Assembly (NCBI GenBank): GCA_945873105.1
Contig: CAMCBW010000033.1
Coordinates: 1-64,000 of the forward strand
Direction: 5' to 3'
DNA: 64,000 nucleotides
Source of the DNA: Tangfeifania diversioriginum
Lineage (GTDB): Bacteria > Bacteroidota > Bacteroidia > Bacteroidales > Prolixibacteraceae
Positions 46,152-54,075 of the stretch are shown piece by piece (position 1 is the first letter of the stretch; every line of letters begins with the position of its first letter). A model generated the notes under the pieces. The model ran no database searches, had not been told where the DNA came from, and saw nothing but the letters and a program-made list of their open reading frames with translations. The translations under genes were made by a program, and so were the position numbers.

Positions 46152-46652
46152 TTAAAGTTTGTATTTTAAACTACCATTTGGACAGACAGCAACGCACTGC
46201 AAACATTTGGAGCAAGTATAACTGCTGCCTGGTTCTGTCAATCCCGGCTTGTAGAGACTGTATTTCTGCGGTTCCATGGCTACGATGTAGCACTGTTTGT
46301 CACACTTGCCACAGGTAAGGCAACTATCTTCTTTCAATCGGATGCGAAACAAGGAGAATTTGTTCAGATACCCTGAGATCCAGGCGATCGGGCATCCAAC
46401 CTTGTGGTATTGGTACATCTGCCTTACTTTACCATCCGGACTCAGGCTCATCATGATCTCCATCACCAGTCCCATCGGGCAGACCCACCTGCAGAACACC
46501 TTGCCAAATATCACCCCGAGTACGATTCCTCCGAGAAGAACATACCATAAAGAGAGATGCAGCTGACTAATTGCCAGGTAGAGTAATATGCCCAATGTGG
46601 TGAGAAGATATAAGCGAGTACTTACAAGTAGTTTTAAGATTTTGTTCATCAT
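46152..46652 (-). CDS. NapH-like membrane 4Fe-4S protein
   Basis: 166 residues: two membrane helices (about 10-30 and 35-50), then FCRWVCPMG, and two ferredoxin motifs CLTCGKCDKQC and CSKCLQCVAVCP. The layout is a short NapH/polyferredoxin type that passes electrons between the quinone pool and a periplasmic or cytoplasmic partner. Its start is 4 bp from the FAD oxidoreductase stop, so the two probably work together. Confidence 0.85.
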   Translation of the reverse strand: MMNKILKLLVSTRLYLLTTLGILLYLAISQLHLSLWYVLLGGIVLGVIFGKVFCRWVCPMGLVMEIMMSLSPDGKVRQMYQYHKVGCPIAWISGYLNKFSLFRIRLKEDSCLTCGKCDKQCYIVAMEPQKYSLYKPGLTEPGSSYTCSKCLQCVAVCPNGSLKYKL

Positions 46653-46655
46653 CGA

Positions 46656-47834
46656 TTATTCTGAGAAGATAAATCCGGAAAAATGCCGGAAGATGCCAAT
46701 TTTGGTCACTTTTGCATAAGTTCCCCAACCTCTTTTCATCCAGTGACCAAAAAATGGCATGGGAATAATGAAGGATCTATTGGTATTTCTGAAAACAAAG
46801 GCAGCTCCATTACCTGTATCCATTACACACAGAATATTGGGGGATTCGTGGTAATGTTTTTTATGGGTTGAACCCATTTCGGTGGCAATAATATTGTGCG
46901 CAGCATTTCTTCCCATCAGTTCTGCCACATGACCTTGCTTGGCAATCCATTCAGGACCTTCCATGGCTGAAATATCGCCAATTGCATAGACATCCTTCAA
47001 CCCTTTTACCTGGCAATATGTGTCAATTTGAACAAATCCAGCCTCCGTTAAGGGCAAATCACTGTTCAGCAAAACATGGTGGCCACTTGAAGCAGGAATA
47101 AACAATGTAACATCTGATTCTAGTTTTGAACCATCTTCAAATAATACGGACCCTTGCTGAAATTCAGTAATTTTCTTTCCAAATCGCTTTTCAATCTTAA
47201 ACATACTGAACATCTTATTCAACATGGGTAAGGCGTTTTGTCCCATTCGGGCACCGGGCTCTTCCATGGGTGCGAAAAAAATCAGTTCAAAATTCTGTCT
47301 GATCTTCTTCTTATTTAGCAAGTGATGGATGTTGAACATCAGTTCGAAGGCTGGTCCTCCCCGAACGGCTGACTTATCTTTAGGATTTCCACCAAATCCA
47401 ATGGCAATTGTACCGCGGCCTTTCCGGATTAATGAATCAATTTCGTCGCGAATAGCCACTGATACTTCAGGCTTTCCACATATTGACAAGGTATGCTCTA
47501 TTCCTTTGTGTTTCATTTTGTCTGCACCAAAGGCAACCACCAGATAGTCGTAATCAAGCGTCTGATTTTCGCAAACCACTTGGTAATCAGCTGCTTTAAT
47601 CTCTTTAACTGTGTCAATTATAACTTCGAATGGATATTTCTTCTTTATCCTTGATAGCGGAACCTTTACATCATTAAACTCTTTGATGCGTACAGGTACC
47701 CAAATTGATATAGGATAGAGGTAAAGGTAATCACGCTCCGAAACCAGGGTGACAGAGAATTTCTTGCTTTTTTGCAGTTCAATGGCAGTTTGAATCCCTG
47801 CGAATCCACCACCCAGAATTAATACATGCTTCAT
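46656..47834 (-). CDS. FAD-dependent NAD(P)/sulfide:quinone reductase-like oxidoreductase
   Basis: 392 residues. FAD-binding GGGFAGIQTAIEL at the N-terminus, DYDYLVVAFGA, and the second flavin motif DVYAIGDISAM. Overall layout is of sulfide:quinone oxidoreductase/NDH-2 monotopic enzymes, with a hydrophobic C-terminal amphipathic end. Where SQRs carry a catalytic Cys (the loop before the GxP motif), this protein reads KSAVRGGPAFE, with Arg instead; the remaining Cys (CGKPE, TYCQVKG, ILCVMD) do not fit the SQR pattern. It is therefore better called SQR-like. Neighbouring thioredoxin and Fe-S genes suggest a redox chain. Confidence 0.85.
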   Translation of the reverse strand: MKHVLILGGGFAGIQTAIELQKSKKFSVTLVSERDYLYLYPISIWVPVRIKEFNDVKVPLSRIKKKYPFEVIIDTVKEIKAADYQVVCENQTLDYDYLVVAFGADKMKHKGIEHTLSICGKPEVSVAIRDEIDSLIRKGRGTIAIGFGGNPKDKSAVRGGPAFELMFNIHHLLNKKKIRQNFELIFFAPMEEPGARMGQNALPMLNKMFSMFKIEKRFGKKITEFQQGSVLFEDGSKLESDVTLFIPASSGHHVLLNSDLPLTEAGFVQIDTYCQVKGLKDVYAIGDISAMEGPEWIAKQGHVAELMGRNAAHNIIATEMGSTHKKHYHESPNILCVMDTGNGAAFVFRNTNRSFIIPMPFFGHWMKRGWGTYAKVTKIGIFRHFSGFIFSE

Positions 47835-47872
47835 AAAATTTTTATTTATTTCTAACTATTTCTACCATCTCC

Positions 47873-48292
47873 CTATTTTACCGCATTCATCTCCTTCAGC
47901 AAAAACTCTTTCGATTTGATCCCCACGAACCTGTTGATCTCTTTCCCGTCCCTGAACAGGATCATGGTGGGGATACTCCGGATGTTGTATTGGGAGGCTA
48001 CCGTCCGGGCAATCTCAACGTTTACCTTGCCTACGCTTTTGTTGTCTGTGAGTGCTGCCGATACCTCGTTCAATACAGGTGCCATCATTTTACAGGGGGC
48101 ACACCAGGATGCCCAAAAATCCACCAGTATCACCCCTTTTTTGATCTGTTGGTTGAAATTCTGGTCGGTCAGTTGCTTGATTTTCTGGTGATCTGACACC
48201 ACCGGCATGTTTTTGATCTTTCGAACGGTGTAATAGAGGTAGGCAGCAAAGGCGGCAAGCGCAATTCCTATGGTCGCAATAATTTGTATCAT
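47873..48292 (-). CDS. Thioredoxin family protein, membrane anchored
   Basis: 139 residues: an N-terminal membrane helix (IIATIGIALAAFAAYLYYT), then a thioredoxin fold with the active CXXC in DFWASWCAPCKMMAPVL and the cis-Pro in YNIRSIPTMILFRDG. Probably faces the periplasm or cytoplasmic membrane side; direction not certain. The start overlaps the next upstream gene by 4 bp. Confidence 0.92.
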   Translation of the reverse strand: MIQIIATIGIALAAFAAYLYYTVRKIKNMPVVSDHQKIKQLTDQNFNQQIKKGVILVDFWASWCAPCKMMAPVLNEVSAALTDNKSVGKVNVEIARTVASQYNIRSIPTMILFRDGKEINRFVGIKSKEFLLKEMNAVK

Positions 48293-48669
48293 AACTTGTT
48301 CAATTTGTTTTTATCCAGCAAGGCTCTTAGCTGGGGTGTTGTTAATATGTCAGTAGTGGCATCCGCTATCCTCCCTTTCTTGAAGTAGATGGCAACGGGC
48401 AGTTCTTTCAATGTTTCAATTTCAGGCAGCTGACGGACGGATTGCAATTCAGGATGGTCAAATTCCATGTCACAGAACTGTACCTGACGGTACTCTTTTT
48501 CCAGTGTTTCCGCAATCCTGTACGCTGTGACACACCTTGGATCCATGCGTCCGCATACCACCAGTACATCACTCTTTTCAAGGAGCAGCTGTCCAAGATC
48601 AAGGGCGGATTCCAAATGGTATAAATTGGTATAAAGCATGTCAGAAATATGTAAAATGTTACCTGACAA
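48289..48669 (-). CDS. Thioredoxin-fold protein with non-canonical cysteines
   Basis: 126 residues; the start could instead be at Met11 (48639). No CXXC is present; Cys in VVCGRMDPRCVTAYRIAE are seven apart, and the segment LKELPVAIYFKKGRI matches the cis-Pro strand of thioredoxins. First gene of the reverse-strand operon and overlaps the membrane-anchored thioredoxin by 4 bp, so it may be a substrate carrier for it. Confidence 0.72.
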   Translation of the reverse strand: MSGNILHISDMLYTNLYHLESALDLGQLLLEKSDVLVVCGRMDPRCVTAYRIAETLEKEYRQVQFCDMEFDHPELQSVRQLPEIETLKELPVAIYFKKGRIADATTDILTTPQLRALLDKNKLNKL

Positions 48670-48714
48670 AGGTAGGCAGTTGTAGAAAGCCTGGATGAAA
48701 TATGGTTGGGAGCT

Positions 48715-48726
48715 GGATAACTATCC
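48715..48726. promoter_or_regulatory. Palindrome between the divergent thioredoxin operon and crp/fnr gene
   Basis: GGATAACTATCC is a 12-bp exact palindrome in the 125-bp divergent region. A TTGG-N22-TAACTTAG pair nearby could be the promoter for the regulator. The operator role is inference. Confidence 0.35.
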
Positions 48727-48794
48727 GGTTGAAATTGGACAACTTTTTTGTTGAAATAAACTAACTTAGCAGTTTAAATTCAGCTGAACATCAC

Positions 48795-49490
48795 ATGAGA
48801 CCCATCCTTGAATCCGAACAGGAGTTTATTTGCAACATCCAGGCCCCCTGTTTCCAATCGCTGTCACCCGAAGAGGTAGAGCTTGTGAGGGCCAGTAAAA
48901 CGCAGGTGTTGTTTCGCAAGGGAGATCATCTTTCCAAGCAGGGAGCCTTTGCCTCCTATGCATTGTTTGTCATCAATGGTTTGGCCGTGCAATACATAGA
49001 AGGGGAGCATTCGAAGAATTACAACCTGAGGATCATTCAGCCAGGTGAATTTGTCGGACTATCTGCTGTATTCAACAAAAATACCTTCAATTACTCCTCA
49101 GTTGCCATTACGGATTGTCAGGTTTACCTGGTGGAAAAGGCAGCCATTGTCACCGTCGTTCAGCAAAACGGAGCTTTCGGATTCAACCTGATCAAGCGCT
49201 ATTGCGAGCAAAACAGCAACCTTTTCGACAACCTGCGTCATTTGCTTTTCAAACAAATGCATGGCCGGATCGCCAATGCCCTTCTATACATCGATGAGTT
49301 GAAAGGGGCAAATCCATCTGTTTTTCAACTGCTATCGCGAAAAGATCTTGCCGACTTTGCAGCCATTTCCACCGAGAGTTGCGTGAAATTGTTAAAGAGT
49401 TTCGAGAAGGATGGATTCATAGAACTGCTGGAGAAAGACATTGTAGTCATCAACCACAGCGGCTTAACTGAAATCAGCAAAAAGGGATAA
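48795..49490 (+). CDS. Crp/Fnr family transcriptional regulator
   Basis: 231 residues: an N-terminal cNMP-like beta barrel (about 25-145) and a C-terminal helix-turn-helix (LLSRKDLADFAAISTESCVKLLKSFEKDGFI, read as SRKDLADFAAIS). Two N-terminal Cys (IC, PC) exist but not the full four-Cys Fnr set, so an Fe-S sensor is not established. Being divergent from the redox operon, it probably regulates it. Confidence 0.9.
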   Translation: MRPILESEQEFICNIQAPCFQSLSPEEVELVRASKTQVLFRKGDHLSKQGAFASYALFVINGLAVQYIEGEHSKNYNLRIIQPGEFVGLSAVFNKNTFNYSSVAITDCQVYLVEKAAIVTVVQQNGAFGFNLIKRYCEQNSNLFDNLRHLLFKQMHGRIANALLYIDELKGANPSVFQLLSRKDLADFAAISTESCVKLLKSFEKDGFIELLEKDIVVINHSGLTEISKKG

Positions 49491-49501
49491 CTGATTTTTA
49501 A

Positions 49502-50083
49502 ATGACAGATCAAGAGATCATTGGGCAGATATTACAGGGTGACCTAAACAGGTACAAGCTACTTGTTGAACGTTACCAGTCCATTGTGTTTCGTACCTGC
49601 ATGGGCTTTTTGCACAACAAGGAAGATGCAGATGACCTTACCCAGGATATTTTCATTCAGACTTACCAAACATTGTCGGCGTACAAAGGGGAGGCCTCTT
49701 TCTCTACCTGGATTTACCGTATCACCGTTAATGCTTCCCTGAACAAATTGAGGAAGTCCTCGAAGAATCCGTTTCTGCAGCGCCTCGAAAATGTATTTGG
49801 AAGTGAAAAGGGCAAGGAATATAATTTTCCGGTTTCAGATGCTGAAAATCCTGAGACACTGATCATTCAGGCAGAAAGGAATGAATGGGTGGAAAAGGCG
49901 CTGAACAGTCTGCCTGAGAAACAGCGAACGGCCATCGTACTGAGCAAGTACGACGATTTGTCCCAGCGGGAGATTGCCGTGATTATGGAAACCACAGAAG
50001 GAGCAGTGGAAGCACTGATCCAGAGGGCCAAAGCGAATCTCCGCGAAAAATTATCCGCTCTTTCGAAAAAAAAGAAGAATTGA
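49502..50083 (+). CDS. ECF RNA polymerase sigma factor
   Basis: 193 residues. Sigma region 2 (FLHNKEDADDLTQDIFIQTYQTL) and region 4 (LPEKQRTAIVLSKYDDLSQREIAVIM, read as DDLSQREIAVIMETTEGAVE) separated by a linker of about 65 residues. It starts 12 bp after the Crp/Fnr stop and is followed 48 bp later by its likely anti-sigma gene. Of the conserved motif at 50084-50115, the first base follows the stop codon. Confidence 0.94.
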   Translation: MTDQEIIGQILQGDLNRYKLLVERYQSIVFRTCMGFLHNKEDADDLTQDIFIQTYQTLSAYKGEASFSTWIYRITVNASLNKLRKSSKNPFLQRLENVFGSEKGKEYNFPVSDAENPETLIIQAERNEWVEKALNSLPEKQRTAIVLSKYDDLSQREIAVIMETTEGAVEALIQRAKANLREKLSALSKKKKN

Positions 50084-50115
50084 CCGTAGGAAAAAAATAA
50101 GTTTTGTTTCTAACC
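50084..50115 (+). promoter_or_regulatory. Conserved 32-bp element, copy 1 (putative ECF promoter)
   Basis: CCGTAGGAA at one end and GTTTTGTTTCTAACC at the other, with a variable middle. 28 of 32 positions equal copy 2 at 53300-53331, and all differences fall in the spacer. GGAA-N16-TCTAA fits an ECF-type promoter. It lies 16 bp before the anti-sigma gene. Confidence 0.6.
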
Positions 50116-50131
50116 AATAAACTCGATTAAA

Positions 50132-50563
50132 ATGAACTGTCAGTTATGCCAAAAAGAATCAGATGCGTACCACTCGGGCAACTTGTCCGAAGGGTTGCGG
50201 ATGCAGGTTGAAATGCACCTGGAGCACTGTAGGGATTGTTCCGAAAGCTTTCAGCTGTGGGCCATTGCCGATGTGGTAATGGAGGCTGAAAAGGCAGTTA
50301 AGTCCAATCCGTTTCTTGTCACCCGGATCATGGCCGGTATTGAGGAGATGGAACACGAAGGTGCAACCAGGCTTAGGATTCCTGCCTATCAGAAGGTGCT
50401 GAAACCTATCCTGATAAGTGCTTCACTCGCAGCGGCTATTTTCATTGGCGTTTTTGTCGGTAGTACGTACCTTCCAACAGGAACAGTCCAAAGAATCCCG
50501 GTCGAACTCTCCTACATGAATGACGCGGCCCTTGAATCAGTCGACTTGTATTCTCAACTTTAA
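50132..50563 (+). CDS. Anti-sigma factor, zinc-finger type
   Basis: 143 residues. An N-terminal zf-HC2-like domain with MNCQLC, H in MQVEMHLEHCRDC, and one membrane helix (ISASLAAAIFIGVFVG) leading to a short periplasmic tail. The HxxxCxxC pattern is the ZAS domain that binds ECF factors. Directly after the sigma gene and likely membrane-tethered, releasing the sigma factor on an envelope signal. Confidence 0.85.
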   Translation: MNCQLCQKESDAYHSGNLSEGLRMQVEMHLEHCRDCSESFQLWAIADVVMEAEKAVKSNPFLVTRIMAGIEEMEHEGATRLRIPAYQKVLKPILISASLAAAIFIGVFVGSTYLPTGTVQRIPVELSYMNDAALESVDLYSQL

Positions 50564-50574
50564 ATCTGTTAAAC

Positions 50575-51129
50575 ATGAAGCTGGAAAACAAAAATTCGGT
50601 GATGTTCTGGGCGATTGTGGTACTTGCAGTGATGAATATCACCACAATTCTTACGATCGTCTATTCCAGGTATCGGGCTGTTGAGTCAGTAGCATTGGTG
50701 GGCACCAGCGAGCAACAGACAGAAGAGGAGGCAGAGAAATTCAGCGGTCGCTATTTTCGCGACCAATTGAACCTGAGCAGTGAGCAAATGCAGCAATTCA
50801 AGGAGATAAACCCTGTTTTCAGGCCAAAAGCAAGGAGTATCACCATCGAATTGGCTGAAAAGCGAAGGATGATGCTGGTTGAGATGGCTGCCGCCAAAAC
50901 TGACACTGCCAGATTAAATGAACTCTCTGATTCTATCGGTCAGCTGCACAGCGACCTGAAGCGGTTTACCTACCAGTATTATCTGGAGATCAAGGCTATC
51001 TGCGACCAGGAGCAGCAAAAAAAGCTCGTACAGATTTTTGGAGAGATGTTTGCAACCGATTCTCCACTGGGATCCTCAGGGAAGGGCGGTCAGCGCGGAT
51101 GGCAGCAGGGCAGACGGTTCAGCAATTGA
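50575..51129 (+). CDS. Spy/CpxP-like periplasmic sensor or chaperone protein
   Basis: 184 residues: an N-terminal membrane anchor (VMFWAIVVLAVMNITTILTI), then all-helical periplasmic part with LNLSSEQMQQFKEI, the LTxxQ-type motif of the CpxP/Spy/CnrX (heavy-metal sensor) family, and a basic Gly-rich tail. It follows the anti-sigma gene by 11 bp, so sigma, anti-sigma and sensor form one module as in metal-responsive CnrYXH systems. Ligand unknown. Confidence 0.78.
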   Translation: MKLENKNSVMFWAIVVLAVMNITTILTIVYSRYRAVESVALVGTSEQQTEEEAEKFSGRYFRDQLNLSSEQMQQFKEINPVFRPKARSITIELAEKRRMMLVEMAAAKTDTARLNELSDSIGQLHSDLKRFTYQYYLEIKAICDQEQQKKLVQIFGEMFATDSPLGSSGKGGQRGWQQGRRFSN

Positions 51130-51158
51130 GATGAAATGAACAATTAAAATTTTAAGGT

Positions 51159-51506
51159 ATGAAAACAAAACTTTTTTTAACCGGAATAGCACTGATAGCT
51201 ATCACCTCCTTCGCCATTGCGCAGGATCCGGTAACAACACAGGGACAGGGCAATGGCAGAGGCCGTTGCAATGGAACGGGACAGGGCGCATCATTTGTGG
51301 ATGCCAACAAAGATGGCAAATGTGACAATTTTGGGACTCAAAGTTCCAGGGCAGCAGGAAACAGAGGCCGTGGAGCCTGCAATGGGACCGGTCAAGGCCG
51401 GGGTCAAGGTAAGGGCCAAGGCAAGGGTCAAGGCAAAGGCAGAAATTTTGTGGATGCCAACAAAAATGGGGCTTGCGACACTTTTGAAGCCCAATCAAAC
51501 AAGTAG
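51159..51506 (+). CDS. Secreted Gly-rich protein with paired DxNxDGxCD loops
   Basis: 115 residues with a signal peptide ending at AIAQ (residue 22). The mature protein has two copies of CNGTGQG and two Ca-loop-like segments, FVDANKDGKCDNF and FVDANKNGACDTF, separated by a Gly/Arg/Lys-rich stretch with GQGKGQGKGQG. The loops look like single EF-hand/dockerin-type sites with a Cys. I do not recognise a characterised family. Position next to a metal-sensor-like module suggests metal or redox stress; this is inference. Confidence 0.72.
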   Translation: MKTKLFLTGIALIAITSFAIAQDPVTTQGQGNGRGRCNGTGQGASFVDANKDGKCDNFGTQSSRAAGNRGRGACNGTGQGRGQGKGQGKGQGKGRNFVDANKNGACDTFEAQSNK

Positions 51507-51670
51507 TTTCACGTTATTTCTTTTGGGTGCATCTACCGCACGACATCTACCAGTAATTTTTTAAAGCATTAAATAACAGTGGTTTATTGATAGAATTGAA
51601 CTACTTCTGCGATAGCTGTGCCCTTTTACAATCATTTCAATTCCAAAAAACAAGATTAAAAACATCAATC

Positions 51671-52330
51671 ATGAAAACAAAAACTTTCGTATCAACGTTG
51701 GCCATCGTAGCAGCCATGACCATACTTGGCGCATGCTCAGATGGAGTTACCGGGGCTGTCGATCCTGCCAATGCAGCAGCAGTGTCACCCGACCTGAAAA
51801 GTGCCACCGTGCCTGAAGCCGCTATTTTAACTGGCGCAATCGCAGATGTTCCAATTACTGCCTGCGTTGTTACCGGTACTGTCAATGAAGCAGAAACTGC
51901 CGGTTTGCTGTTTATGCGGGAAGAGGAGAAGTTGGCACGTGATGTATATGCTTACCTATATGCCAAATACAAATTGCCGGTATTCCTGAACATTTCAAAA
52001 AGTGAAAATGCGCATGTCTCAGCCATCCTGAGGTTAATGACCGGATTCGGCATTGCAGACAACAGTTCAAACACCGCAGGTGTCTATGTCAATCCCCAAT
52101 TGACAGATTTGTACAAACAACTCATTACGATGGGAAATCTTTCGGTTAACGATGCCTTGAAAGTTGGCGTATTGATCGAGCAAACCGACATCACCGACCT
52201 TCAAAAGGAGTTACTATCGGTACAGAATAGCGCTATTAAAACAGTATATACTAATTTAATGGCAGGTTCCAATGCACATTTGAAGGCATTTACATGGAAC
52301 TTGAAAATAAGGGGAATCATTTACCCATGA
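51671..52330 (+). CDS. DUF2202 ferritin-like lipoprotein, copy 1
   Basis: 219 residues from MKTKTFVSTL (start chosen for the lipobox, ILGAC, Cys22). The DUF2202 ferritin-like fold shows FMREEEKLARDVYAYLY, SENAHVSAIL, and EQTDITDLQKEL; these supply the Glu/His ligands for a di-iron site. GSNAHLKAFTWNL closes the family. Function of DUF2202 is not known. A paralogue is encoded 1 kb downstream. Confidence 0.85.
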   Translation: MKTKTFVSTLAIVAAMTILGACSDGVTGAVDPANAAAVSPDLKSATVPEAAILTGAIADVPITACVVTGTVNEAETAGLLFMREEEKLARDVYAYLYAKYKLPVFLNISKSENAHVSAILRLMTGFGIADNSSNTAGVYVNPQLTDLYKQLITMGNLSVNDALKVGVLIEQTDITDLQKELLSVQNSAIKTVYTNLMAGSNAHLKAFTWNLKIRGIIYP

Positions 52331-52370
52331 TTTTGAGAAAAATTTTAAATCAATTGCATTTTGTAACAAG

Positions 52371-52398
52371 GTTGCCGGTGGAGAATTCCACCGGTAAC
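52371..52398 (+). terminator. Hairpin between DUF2202 copy 1 and the DUF4405 gene
   Basis: 12-bp stem GTTGCCGGTGGA / TCCACCGGTAAC (one G-U pair) with a GAAT loop. No T-run directly after; may be a weak terminator or an mRNA stabiliser. Confidence 0.55.
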
Positions 52399-52436
52399 TT
52401 AAAATCAAACCAGAATAGCTAAAACATTTTTTTATT

Positions 52437-53270
52437 ATGAAACAGAAATTTTCCTGGAAGAGTTTTGTAAGCTTTTCCCTCGCATGGTCATTTTTAATCA
52501 TCCTGATTTCAGGAATCGTACTCTACATTGCGCCTCCCGGCAGGGTTTCCAACTGGACCAACTGGATGCTTTTGGGATTTACCAAAGCAGGTTGGCAAGC
52601 CATTCACACCATTTTTTCCTACACCTTTGTCGTTCTTTCTATCTTTCATCTCTTCTCTTTTAACTGGAAGGTGTTTTTGTATTACTTTACCTCCAAAGCA
52701 GCACAGGGCATCAACAAAAAGAAGGAATTGCTTGTCTCCGCTGGTTTAATAGCAATAATCTTCGTGGGTACCCATTTTAATCTTCAACCTTTCAAGGCTG
52801 TGATGGACTTTGGCGAATGGACCACAGAAAGCTGGGAAGTAAAGGAGGAACAGGCACCCATCCCTCATGCAGAAATACTGACAATCAGAGAGTTGTCCGG
52901 TAAATATGTAAAAATGTCGCCAGATAGTATTTTGTTGCTAATCAGAGGAAAAGGGTTGAAGGCAGACAGCGTTGGTCAGACAATCCAAAAAATAGGCGAA
53001 CTTAACAACCTGACGCCCACCAAAGTTTATTCGATCATCATGCCGGAAACCCATACCAGCGGTGTCACTACCGAAGGCAAACCTCAAATCCAGGGATTGG
53101 GAAGGAAAACGGTCAGCGATCTTGCAAAGGATCTGGGTAAGGATGTCAATGTAGTGCTGGATATATTGCAAACCAACAACATCACGGCAAAACCGGAGGA
53201 TAAAATAAAGGAGATTGCTGAAAAGACTGGCAAGACCCCGACGGAGATTTTAAAGATAATCGAGCAATGA
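52437..53270 (+). CDS. DUF4405 membrane protein with helical C-terminal domain
   Basis: 277 residues. Four predicted membrane helices in the first 110 residues (for example SLAWSFLIILISGIVLYI and FVVLSIFHLFSF); His in QAIHTIFSYTFVVLSIFHLF could be haem ligands in a cytochrome-b-like way. The C-terminal part is soluble, with three short similar helical repeats (LREL-, LTPTKVYSIIM and ISDL-type: KTVSDLAKDLGKDVNVVLDIL, TPTEILKII). Located between the two DUF2202 genes. Haem binding is inference. Confidence 0.72.
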   Translation: MKQKFSWKSFVSFSLAWSFLIILISGIVLYIAPPGRVSNWTNWMLLGFTKAGWQAIHTIFSYTFVVLSIFHLFSFNWKVFLYYFTSKAAQGINKKKELLVSAGLIAIIFVGTHFNLQPFKAVMDFGEWTTESWEVKEEQAPIPHAEILTIRELSGKYVKMSPDSILLLIRGKGLKADSVGQTIQKIGELNNLTPTKVYSIIMPETHTSGVTTEGKPQIQGLGRKTVSDLAKDLGKDVNVVLDILQTNNITAKPEDKIKEIAEKTGKTPTEILKIIEQ

Positions 53271-53299
53271 TTAGAATAGTTGGTCTTTCGAAAAAAAAA

Positions 53300-53331
53300 C
53301 CGTAGGAAAAGACCAGGTTTTGTTTCTAACC
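53300..53331 (+). promoter_or_regulatory. Conserved 32-bp element, copy 2 (putative ECF promoter)
   Basis: Same ends as copy 1 (CCGTAGGAA ... GTTTTGTTTCTAACC), four spacer differences. Both copies are preceded by TCTTTCGAAAAAAAA. It lies 30 bp before the second DUF2202 gene. Confidence 0.6.
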
Positions 53332-53361
53332 TTTAAAATAAATTATTTAAATATTAAGGAA

Positions 53362-54015
53362 ATGAAAAGAAAATTTTTGCTTTTGTCAGTGGTTTTTCTG
53401 GGAGTTCTTTCTCTCACTAGCTCATGCCAAAAAACCGATGTCGTTGCCAATACTTCCGTAACTTCCCAGATTATTGATTTGCCGCAGGAACCCTTGAATG
53501 CGGATGAATCAGGCAGCCTTTTGCTGCTAAGGGAAGAGGAGAAACTTGCAAGGGATGTATATACAGCCTTGTATGTGAAATGGGGAACAAGTGTCTTTCT
53601 AAATATTTCAAGCAGCGAACAACAACATACTGATGCGATTTTGACATTACTGAATAAATATGGACTTAAAGATCCGGTAGGTAATAATGGCCCCGGCGTC
53701 TTTACCAACCCGGATTTACAGATTTTGTATACGAAATTGGTTTCGCAAGGTAGTGTCTCCGTTCTCGATGCCCTCAAAGTTGGCGCAACCATTGAGGACC
53801 TGGATATTTTTGATTTGGAAAAAGCGTTGCTAAAATCAGACAATCAGGATATTAAGCTTGTTTACGATTTGCTTTTGCAGGGGAGCCGGAACCACATGCG
53901 TTCATTTTACGGACAGATAATAGGCTTAGAAAGTACTTATTCGGCCCAATTCATTACCCAATCGGAATTGGTTGCTATTGTTACAAGCCCAAATGAGAAG
54001 GGTCGTTCGTGGTAA
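53362..54015 (+). CDS. DUF2202 ferritin-like lipoprotein, copy 2
   Basis: 217 residues from MKRKFLLLSV, with lipobox LTSSC (Cys22). The same DUF2202 motifs as copy 1: LREEEKLARDVYTALY, SSEQQHTDAILTL, EDLDIFDLEKALL and GSRNHMRSF. Compared with copy 1 it has a slightly different signal and C-terminus. Preceded by the second putative ECF element, so likely under the local sigma factor. Confidence 0.85.
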   Translation: MKRKFLLLSVVFLGVLSLTSSCQKTDVVANTSVTSQIIDLPQEPLNADESGSLLLLREEEKLARDVYTALYVKWGTSVFLNISSSEQQHTDAILTLLNKYGLKDPVGNNGPGVFTNPDLQILYTKLVSQGSVSVLDALKVGATIEDLDIFDLEKALLKSDNQDIKLVYDLLLQGSRNHMRSFYGQIIGLESTYSAQFITQSELVAIVTSPNEKGRSW

Positions 54016-54075
54016 AATCTAATAAGGAACTCAATTTCATCTTTATCCAACGAAATAAATAAAAAAACTCATCAA

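Noticed and set aside
46656-47834. Firm call as sulfide:quinone oxidoreductase
   Set aside because: The expected catalytic Cys is not found, so only SQR-like is justified.
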